From assembly GCA_021789735.1 (NCBI GenBank), contig JAJYJB010000033.1, positions 1 to 12,557 of the forward strand: 12,557 nt of DNA. The letters run 5' to 3'. Each line of letters begins with the position of its first letter. Position 1 is the stretch's first letter. The stretch is from Nitrospirota bacterium (GTDB lineage Bacteria; Nitrospirota; Thermodesulfovibrionia; Thermodesulfovibrionales; JdFR-88). Below are positions 1 to 4,508 of this stretch, in pieces. The notes beneath the pieces were generated by a model. The model made no database searches, was not told the origin of the DNA, and was given only the letters and a program-made list of their open reading frames with translations. The translations under genes and the position numbers were made by a program.

Positions 1-2
1 TC

Positions 3-449
3 ATCTACACGCTATATTCATGCTCCCAGGAAGAAATACTGACCGGCAAGACCTTTTACAAGAAGGGCATCCACGACATGGCGGTAAACGGACTTTTCCC
101 GGAGATACAGGGACATATACAGGGCAAGACCCTCACCCCGCTTGAGATCGACTACATCATCCAGACAGGGGCACTCCAGGTGGGATTTGACAGGATTGAT
201 ATAACGCCTGAGATAGGAGAGGCCGCCCGGACCTATGTAAACGACCTTCTTGGGCTTGTGACAGGGGACCTTAAGGCCCACGGCGGAGTCGTGGCGTTCG
301 ATACCATCCTTTTTTTCGGAGGTGGCGCGAGACTCCTTACGGGAAAGATTGAGTCCAGCAGGGTAAAGGTGGTGGTGATGGAAGAGCCGGAGTTCGCAAA
401 CGCCATGGGCTTCCGGATAAAGGCGGAAGAGTCCGCCGGCGGATTATAA
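3..449 (+). CDS. ParM/actin-like plasmid segregation ATPase, C-terminal part (partial at left edge)
   Basis: The frame is open to the left edge, so the apparent ATG at 78 is internal and the visible 148 residues are the C-terminal part. Near bases 313-333 it encodes FFGGGARLL, matching the glycine-rich 'GGGA' adenine-binding loop near the C-terminus of ParM/StbA/Alp-type actin-like ATPases. The following short tail (EPEFANAMGFR) fits the family's usual end, where a Pxx.NA.G pattern follows the last strand. ParM filaments push plasmid copies apart through a ParR-parC complex. The next gene, 9 nt downstream, encodes a small ParR-like protein, which supports the call. The N-terminal phosphate-binding motifs are outside the window, so DnaK-like or other actin-fold proteins are not fully excluded. 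Confidence 0.72.
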   Translation: MYTLYSCSQEEILTGKTFYKKGIHDMAVNGLFPEIQGHIQGKTLTPLEIDYIIQTGALQVGFDRIDITPEIGEAARTYVNDLLGLVTGDLKAHGGVVAFDTILFFGGGARLLTGKIESSRVKVVVMEEPEFANAMGFRIKAEESAGGL

Positions 450-458
450 GGGGCGCTA

Positions 459-791
459 ATGATTTTCCGCCTGGAACTCCATACCGACGACCCGGAAATA
501 ATAGATGTCCTGGTCGATGTCAAAAACAGGGCCAAGTTCGTGAAAAAAGCGCTCAGGCATTTTATCTCCACAAAGCGGGGCAAGGAGACTTTAATGGTCA
601 TGTCCCGGGCAGGAGCCGGCGTGGGAAGCGGCCGGATCGGGCCTGCCAGGACAAACGTGGCTAGGAAAAACACTGCCGGGGCCGGAAACCGTGAGAAAAT
701 AAAATTGAAAGAGCGCCGGGAGCGGGATAAATCCGGGCCCCCGCCTTCTGAAATCCCCAGGGACACCTATGATTTCGACAAGTTTCTTTAA
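459..791 (+). CDS. Small ParR-like ribbon-helix-helix protein
   Basis: 110 residues. The ATG at 459 has an AAGGGG Shine-Dalgarno at about 448-453 overlapping the parM-like stop codon, so the two genes are probably translationally coupled. Residues 1-45 look like a ribbon-helix-helix DNA-binding fold: an N-terminal strand (MIFRLELHT), then a helix-turn-helix with 'NRAKFVKKALRHFI', the pattern seen in ParR-type adaptors. The middle (about 46-98) is basic and low in complexity (many K, R, G, A). The extreme C-terminus is acidic and aromatic (DTYDFDKFL). In ParR proteins a C-terminal segment contacts the ParM filament, so this tail is a candidate ParM-binding peptide. The function rests on position and fold pattern, not on strong sequence identity. 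Confidence 0.6.
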   Translation: MIFRLELHTDDPEIIDVLVDVKNRAKFVKKALRHFISTKRGKETLMVMSRAGAGVGSGRIGPARTNVARKNTAGAGNREKIKLKERRERDKSGPPPSEIPRDTYDFDKFL

Positions 792-849
792 AGGGGAATT
801 TTGGCATCTTCATCTTGCCTCCATCGGGTTATTTCCCTAAGATTGGGCT

Positions 850-1072
850 ATGAGAAGGGTGCGGAAGTTTTGGGCAGTCTGGATCGCCGTCCTGTTATTC
901 ATTGCGGTCCTTGGCCCTGGGACCGAGTCTTTACTTGCCGCGCACGCATCCGACCCGTTTGAAATCGCCGCCGAACATGCCTGGATGGCCGCACGGGCCA
1001 GGCAACTCTCCATGATTCATCTGCACCTGCAGCATGTCCTGAACTGCCTGGAGGGTTCCAATGGGGCTGGGA
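850..1072 (+). pseudogene. Truncated secreted protein with HLxH...NCL motif
   Basis: The frame opens at ATG 850 with a clear Sec-type signal peptide (basic start MRRVRKF, hydrophobic core WAVWIAVLLFIAVLG, probable cleavage after AHA near residue 33). Mature sequence follows, with 'EHAWMAARA' and 'HLHLQHVLNCLEG'. I recognise the HLxHVxNCL(x)G pattern from small uncharacterised periplasmic proteins in which more conserved sequence (Gly/Asp/Pro/Cys-rich) follows. Here the match stops after about NCLEGSNGAG, near base 1070. Downstream codons in this frame (to a stop at 1147-1149) are out-of-frame translation of the replication gene below. No good Shine-Dalgarno precedes the ATG. It is best read as a 5' fragment of a gene cut by rearrangement. 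Function unknown. Confidence 0.5.
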
Positions 1073-1173
1073 CCTGCAGATACTGGAGGACTGGAACGTC
1101 ATCAGAAAGGAGAAGACCGAAGGCAAGGGAAACAGGTATTGGCTTATAGACAAAAAGCACTGGAAACAGACCG

Positions 1174-1232
1174 GTGACTCACAGGCACCAACCAGTGACT
1201 GTCAGTCACGGGTACCAGTGACTAATAGTCAC
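1174..1232. repeat. Iterated GTGACT motifs with two dyads inside the replication gene
   Basis: GTGACT occurs at 1174-1179, 1195-1200 and 1218-1223, spaced 21 and 23 bp, roughly two helical turns. The second copy starts a perfect dyad GTGACTG-T-CAGTCAC (1195-1209). The third starts GTGACT-AAT-AGTCAC (1218-1232). ACCAGTGACT is repeated in direct orientation before both dyads (1191-1200 and about 1214-1223). The stretch encodes the linker between the winged-helix and C-terminal domains, where protein sequence is loosely constrained. The likely role is as binding sites for the replication protein (iterons); that is inference. Confidence 0.65.
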
Positions 1233-1290
1233 CCTAAGGATTCACATATAAGGATTCAAAATAAGGAAAAGAATATTTATACCCCCTTTC
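1233..1290. repeat. AT-rich tract with TAAGGATTCA direct repeats, candidate unwinding element
   Basis: TAAGGATTCA occurs at 1235-1244 and 1249-1258 (period 14), and a third partial copy TAAGGA lies at 1262-1267. The tract is markedly richer in A and T than the flanking GC-rich coding sequence. It directly follows the GTGACT repeats. Iterons followed by an AT-rich repeated segment is the known layout of lambdoid and plasmid origins. Calling it a duplex unwinding element is inference. Confidence 0.5.
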
Positions 1291-1680
1291 CCCATAAATC
1301 CGAAGAAATATCTGAAGACATCCCCTACGAGGAAATTATCTCTTTCCTGAACCTGAAGACTGGCTCCGCCTACGGGCACGAAAGGGCAAAGACCAGGGGG
1401 CTCATAAAGGCGCTATGGAAAGAAGGTTTCAGGCTGGAGGATTTCAGGAAGGTCATCGGGAACATGGCGGCCGCCTGGGGCGAAGACCCGAAGCTGCGGA
1501 ACTATCTGAGGCCGGAGACGCTTTTTTCAAACAAGTTTGAATCCTACCTAAACTGGAAAATCGGAGGCGACAATGGAAACCATGGAGCAAATGGGCGCGG
1601 CGGGCCGGGCGTCGCTCCCCGGCAGAATGGCAAAAACAATGGCAGCGGCAAATATTCTGGGATTGGCGAGGTCCTCGATT

Positions 1681-2316
1681 ATGGCGAATGAGGACAAAGA
1701 GGAAAAAGAAAGAGAACGGACCGCCTTTGAGGCCGCGAGGCAAAGGCTTGCGGAAAGGATAGATTTTTATCTCAGGAAAAGAGGAGTCCCCCGGAGATTC
1801 CTCCATGCTAGGATTTCGGATTTTCCGCAGTCATGGGAAAAGCTCAAAGACGGCGGGGAAGGTATCTTCCTTACGGGCAGCCGCGGCGTCGGTAAAACGC
1901 ACTTGGCCGCCGCCCTGATGCGTGAGGCGGCACTAGCCGTGAAGCCGGTGAAATATTTGGAAGGTTACAGGATAAACCTTCAGAAGTTGCCTTTGTTTGT
2001 CTCCGTGCCGGAGCTTCTTCTTGAGATAAGGGAAACATATAACGACGGCGAGGTATCGGAGAAGGAAGTCATTGACAGCTATAGCTGGGTGGACATGCTT
2101 GTCCTGGACGACCTGGGAGTCGAAAAGCCCACAGAATGGGCCCTGCAGACGCTCTACATCATACTGGACAGGCGGTACAGGGAAGACCTGCGAACCATCA
2201 TAACATCCAACCTTGGCATCGAGGAGATGCCCGACGACAGGATCGCTTCGAGGATCGCGGGCATGTGCAAGGTGCGAATACTTCAGGGCAGGGATAGAAG
2301 GGCCCGGAAGTCTTGA
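1681..2316 (+). CDS. DnaC/IstB-like helicase-loader ATPase
   Basis: 211 residues from ATG 1681, chosen because GAGGT at 1668-1672 lies 8 nt upstream and the start overlaps the end of the replication gene (coupling). An in-frame ATG at 1573 would add 36 atypical residues inside that gene. Residues 1-60 are a charged helical N-terminus. The AAA+ core has Walker A GSRGVGKTH (about 66-74, Lys72), Walker B MLVLDDLG (about 139-146, Asp143/Asp144), a sensor-1-like TIITSNL, and a 'DDRIASRI' stretch with candidate arginine-finger residues. Loaders of this family deliver the replicative helicase DnaB to an origin opened by an initiator, which matches the gene upstream. IstB transposition ATPases are similar, but there is no IstA neighbour, so replication is the better reading. 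Confidence 0.85.
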   Translation: MANEDKEEKERERTAFEAARQRLAERIDFYLRKRGVPRRFLHARISDFPQSWEKLKDGGEGIFLTGSRGVGKTHLAAALMREAALAVKPVKYLEGYRINLQKLPLFVSVPELLLEIRETYNDGEVSEKEVIDSYSWVDMLVLDDLGVEKPTEWALQTLYIILDRRYREDLRTIITSNLGIEEMPDDRIASRIAGMCKVRILQGRDRRARKS

Positions 2317-2318
2317 GA

Positions 2319-2612
2319 ATGGAAAAATTATTGAACATAGACGAAGTGGCGGAAATCTTGGGGGTGACCAAGGCCACGATCTATTCTTGGACCTCCCACA
2401 ACAAAATCCCGCATATAAAGCTCACCAAGAGGCTCCTTAAATTCAGGGAGAAGGATATCATGGACTGGATCTCGCAAAAAACAGTCAGTGCCGGCGTGCC
2501 GGAGGCTGGCAGGAGGGAAAGGCGCTATACCCGGCCATCTTCCAACCTGTCCAATGACAGTATCGAGAGGATCATCAGAAATGCCAAAGAGGAAGTCCTT
2601 CACAGGCGTTAA
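2319..2612 (+). CDS. Excisionase-type helix-turn-helix protein (MerR/HTH_17 family)
   Basis: 97 residues from ATG 2319, which has GGAAG at 2306-2310 with 8-nt spacing. A TTG at 2313 is in frame but sits too close to that site. Residues 1-55 are a typical HTH_17/excisionase winged helix: LLNIDEVAEILGVTKATIYSW, then 'IPHIKLTKRLLKFREKDIMDWI'. The C-terminal part is basic and ends in a helix (SIERIIRNAKEEVLHRR). Such proteins bind and bend att-site DNA to direct integrase toward excision, or act as small repressors. It begins 2 nt after the loader stop codon and lies 77 nt before the integrase, which fits an Xis role. The excisionase function is inferred from position. Confidence 0.75.
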   Translation: MEKLLNIDEVAEILGVTKATIYSWTSHNKIPHIKLTKRLLKFREKDIMDWISQKTVSAGVPEAGRRERRYTRPSSNLSNDSIERIIRNAKEEVLHRR

Positions 2613-2689
2613 TAATCCGGCTTACCCGTGTTACAATATGGCCGGTATTTTCAAGCCTTGTTTAGTCCCGGAAAGGAGGGCAGTTTAAC

Positions 2690-3906
2690 ATGGGACTATA
2701 CAAGCGGCCCGATTCACCGATCTGGTGGATGAATTTTTCGGCCAATGGAAGGCAGCTCCGGCAAAGCACCGGCACTGCCAATAAAAAGCTGGCGGAAAAG
2801 ATACTTGCAAAGATCGAGACTCAAATTGTTGAGGGCAGATGGTTCGAGGTTGACAGGGCCAAACAGTACATCTTTGAGGACTTGATGGAGAGATTCATGG
2901 CGGAACATGCTCCGACAAAAGAGGCTATGACGCAGAGGCGGTACAAAAGCACACGACCCCACCTGGAAAGTTTCTTTTCCGGCCTGACCCTCGACCAGAT
3001 CGATACCGATCTCATAATGCGTTATATTACCTATCGCCGGGAGCAGACGTGCGTACCGGGATCAGAGCAATGCGCAAGATGCGGGCATGAAGCCGGATCG
3101 GACGATTGCCGGAAGTTGCGGGAAGATCGGAAATGCCGGCCCGGAACCAGAAACAGGGAGCTTGCCATGCTCAGCAAGGCATTTAATCTTGCAAGGCTCT
3201 GGAGATGGGTAAAGGAGAACCCCTGCGAGCTTGTCCCGCGGGAAAAAGAGGACAATGAAAATACCGGCAGATGCCTGACCGAAGAGGAAGAAAACAGGCT
3301 CCTGGAGGCCTGTAAGGGCTTTCTTGGAGGTCAACTGGCGGAATCGTTGCCCTTAACGGGATAAGAGAAGGAGAGGTCCTTAAGATGCGCTGGGAGAAGA
3401 TCGATCTTCCCGGCAGGACATTCGAGTCCTATAACGAAAAGACGAACTCCTGGAGGACTGTCCCGATGAATGAGACAGTCTGCCGCCTGCTTAATGGGAA
3501 GGCGAAGACGCGATCAAATTCCGAGTACGTGTTCACAACGTCCGCCGGTACTCCCTTTATAGCCCGGAACATGCTCCGTGAGTGGTACAAGGCCCTGAAG
3601 CAGGCGAAAATCGGCAAGCTTCGGTTTCACGACCTCAGGCACACCGTGGGGACCCGTTTGGGGCGCGCGGGAAAGGACATCTACGTGATTGCCTCCGTCC
3701 TCGACCATTCGCAGCTTCAGACGACCAGGAGATACACCAGGCATAATGCCGAAAGCCTGAGGGGTTTGGTCGATGCGCTCGATAGAGGGCGTGATTATCA
3801 CGATTTTATCACGTTGGGTGGCGAGGGAGTGGAGACCAATGAAGGAAACTCCTTGAAAATAAAGCGCGCCCAGAGGGATTCGAACCCCCGACCTGCGGAT
3901 TCGTAG
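2690..3906 (+). pseudogene. int: Tyrosine site-specific integrase, interrupted by a frameshift
   Basis: The start at ATG 2690 has AAGGAGG at 2673-2679. The first frame (to TAA 3362) carries an N-terminal Arm/AP2-like strand region (WWMNFSANGRQLRQSTGT) and the SAM-like core-binding domain. The second frame resumes the catalytic domain at about 3343 with IVALNGIREGEVLKMRW, which contains catalytic Arg I. It then has HDLRHT (His and Arg II), LDHSQLQTT (His III) and the RRYTRH nucleophile Tyr. A single lost A in GAAATC near 3341-3345 would restore LAEIV and join the frames. The usual Thr in 'NTG' is also missing. Repaired length would be about 405 residues, normal for the family. The last 13 residues are encoded by tRNA-Arg sequence. 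Either the integrase is dead or the read has a one-base error at a short A run. Confidence 0.88.
3865..3906. other. Probable integration (att) core in the tRNA-Arg 3' part
   Basis: The integrase reading frame crosses into the tRNA at 3865 and stops at TAG 3904-3906, so the last 13 integrase codons are tRNA sequence. An intact tRNA abutting the integrase gene is typical of an att junction at the 3' end of a tRNA. The exact crossover length cannot be set, because the other att copy would lie left of the window. Confidence 0.6.
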
Positions 3907-3938
3907 TCCGACGCTCTATCCAGCTGAGCTATGGGCGC
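3865..3938 (-). tRNA. tRNA-Arg (anticodon ACG)
   Basis: The minus strand reads GCGCCCA (3938-3932) as the acceptor 5' strand, pairing with TGGGCGC encoded at 3866-3872. The D arm is AGCTCAGCTGGATAGAGC, the anticodon loop is CTACGAA (anticodon ACG, read as ICG), and the T arm is GGGGGTTCGAATCCCT. The first anticodon-stem pair looks like a U-C mismatch. The discriminator is G and CCA is not encoded (CTT follows), so CCA would be added after transcription. The gene serves as the apparent integration target of the element to its left. Confidence 0.95.
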
Positions 3939-4011
3939 ATCCGGCCGTATTTTCTGCAGATCATTTTTTGCTTCGGTAAAAAACCTGCATGCGGGAATCT
4001 GTCTGCCCACT

Positions 4012-4040
4012 ATTGTAATCTCAAAACCGGAAGTTGTCAA
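4012..4040 (-). promoter_or_regulatory. Sigma70-type promoter for tRNA-Arg
   Basis: On the minus strand a perfect -35 TTGACA (4040-4035) is followed by 17 bp and -10 TACAAT (4017-4012). Transcription would start near 4005 and run into the tRNA at 3938, giving a 5' leader of roughly 65 nt for RNase P removal. This is the best promoter match in the window. Confidence 0.85.
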
Positions 4041-4059
4041 TTTTTATAAAATATTTTGC

Positions 4060-4090
4060 GGCGGGCGGCGGCCCGCCAGGGCTGGAGCCC
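4060..4090. repeat. GC-rich inverted repeats between tRNA promoter and rpsO
   Basis: GGCGGGC (4060-4066) and GCCCGCC (4071-4077) form a perfect 7-bp dyad with a GGCG loop. It is closely followed by a smaller dyad GGGC-TGGA-GCCC (about 4079-4090). No T run follows on either strand, so it is not a standard intrinsic terminator. Possible uses are an operator, a transcription barrier between divergent units, or a degenerate repeat unit. The function is unknown. Confidence 0.45.
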
Positions 4091-4133
4091 GGGAAAAAAA
4101 CGATTGTTTGCCCCGGTCCGTCGCAATTGTTTC

Positions 4134-4163
4134 TTTACAGGGTGGCGCACGTTGTGTTATGCT
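4134..4163 (+). promoter_or_regulatory. Candidate sigma70 promoter for rpsO-pnp
   Basis: TTTACA at 4134-4139 (5 of 6 to consensus) is followed, 18 bp on, by TATGCT at 4158-4163 (4 of 6). A perfect TATAAT also lies at 4181-4186 but has no clear -35 at the usual distance. One of these probably drives rpsO; which one is undecided. Confidence 0.4.
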
Positions 4164-4197
4164 TCCTAATTAATGAGAAATATAATATAGAAAAGGA

Positions 4198-4215
4198 GCC
4201 CCTGAAAAAAGGGGC
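4198..4215 (+). promoter_or_regulatory. Leader hairpin just upstream of the rpsO ribosome binding site
   Basis: GCCCC (4198-4202) pairs with GGGGC (4211-4215) around an A-rich loop. The AGGGAG Shine-Dalgarno (4217-4222) follows directly and ATG is at 4228. S15 is known to repress its own translation through leader structures in several bacteria, with different RNA folds in different lineages. That this hairpin belongs to such a control element is inference. Confidence 0.4.
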
Positions 4216-4227
4216 AAGGGAGCGAAA

Positions 4228-4497
4228 ATGGCATTCAGCAAGGATCAGAAAAAAGGCATTATCGACAACTACAAGACCCATGAGAAAGACACGGGTTCGG
4301 CTGAAGTGCAGATAGCCCTTTTGAGCGAAAGGATAAGCTATCTCACCGAGCACTTCAAAACACATACAAAGGATCATCACTCCAGAAGGGGCCTTCTAAA
4401 GCTGGTCGGCAAGCGCAGGAAGCTCCTGGATTACCTGAAATCCCACAACAGGCCGGGCTATGACAAGGTCATCGAAGGCCTGGGCATCCGGAAGTAA
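4228..4497 (+). CDS. rpsO: 30S ribosomal protein S15
   Basis: 89 residues, the normal length for the family. The four-helix S15 pattern is complete: [20 protein letters not shown] at the N-terminus, [18 protein letters not shown], then the conserved [10 protein letters not shown] segment that contacts 16S rRNA, and [13 protein letters not shown] near the C-terminus. S15 binds the central domain of 16S rRNA early in 30S assembly. The start has a good AGGGAG site 5 nt upstream. It is the first gene of the widely conserved rpsO-pnp pair. A leader hairpin overlaps the ribosome-site region and may mediate autoregulation. Confidence 0.98.
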   Translation: MAFSKDQKKGIIDNYKTHEKDTGSAEVQIALLSERISYLTEHFKTHTKDHHSRRGLLKLVGKRRKLLDYLKSHNRPGYDKVIEGLGIRK

Positions 4498-4508
4498 GAG
4501 AAATAAAA

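Larger units (their letters stand above)
1068..1691 (+). pseudogene. Phage/plasmid-type replication initiator, N-terminus missing
   Basis: The readable frame begins near 1068 (LQILEDWNVI, then GKGNRYWLIDKKHW), which looks like the last helix and wing of a winged-helix domain as in phage replication proteins. The front of that domain is absent in all three plus-strand frames. A linker follows, and bases about 1329-1560 encode the conserved phage C-terminal replication domain (TIGR02220-like): NLKTGSAYGHERAKTRGLIK, 'WKEGFRLEDFRKVI', 'YLRPETLFSNKFESYLNW'. The tail is Gly/Asn-rich. The only start-like codon in the body is GTG 1218, without a convincing ribosome site, and it would drop the winged helix. 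The gene overlaps the loader gene by 11 nt, as in initiator/loader pairs such as lambda O/P or DnaD-like/DnaC. It is probably a remnant, though a GTG-started C-terminal protein is possible. Confidence 0.7.
1..3906. mobile_element. Right end of an integrated plasmid-like/phage-like element
   Basis: Seen: a block of ParM-like, ParR-like, phage-type replication protein, DnaC-like loader, excisionase-like HTH and tyrosine integrase genes, all on the plus strand, ending exactly where the integrase frame enters the 3' end of tRNA-Arg. Known: tyrosine integrases commonly target tRNA 3' ends and lie next to the att site. Inferred: the tRNA-proximal edge is the right boundary and the left boundary is outside the window. 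Decay signs are the integrase frameshift and the fused gene fragments near 1055-1075. The part left of that junction (par genes) could come from a different element or from a rearrangement, so only about 1068-3906 is firmly tied to the integrase. Confidence 0.65.

Noticed and set aside
1573..1680. Upstream in-frame ATG of the loader gene
   Set aside because: The added 36 residues overlap the replication gene tail and have no ribosome site. ATG 1681 has a well-placed GAGGT and gives a normal family start.
3385..3906. Stand-alone short integrase-like gene
   Set aside because: Family similarity in this frame starts upstream of its ATG, at about 3343, so it is the C-terminal part of the frameshifted integrase rather than a separate gene.
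3798..4040. Small minus-strand frame through the tRNA
   Set aside because: It contains the familiar spurious translation of a tRNA gene (DRASDYESAGRGFES type). The tRNA and its promoter explain the sequence.
4034..4315. 93-codon plus-strand frame overlapping the rpsO start
   Set aside because: It overlaps rpsO in another frame, lacks a domain and covers the rpsO promoter and leader.
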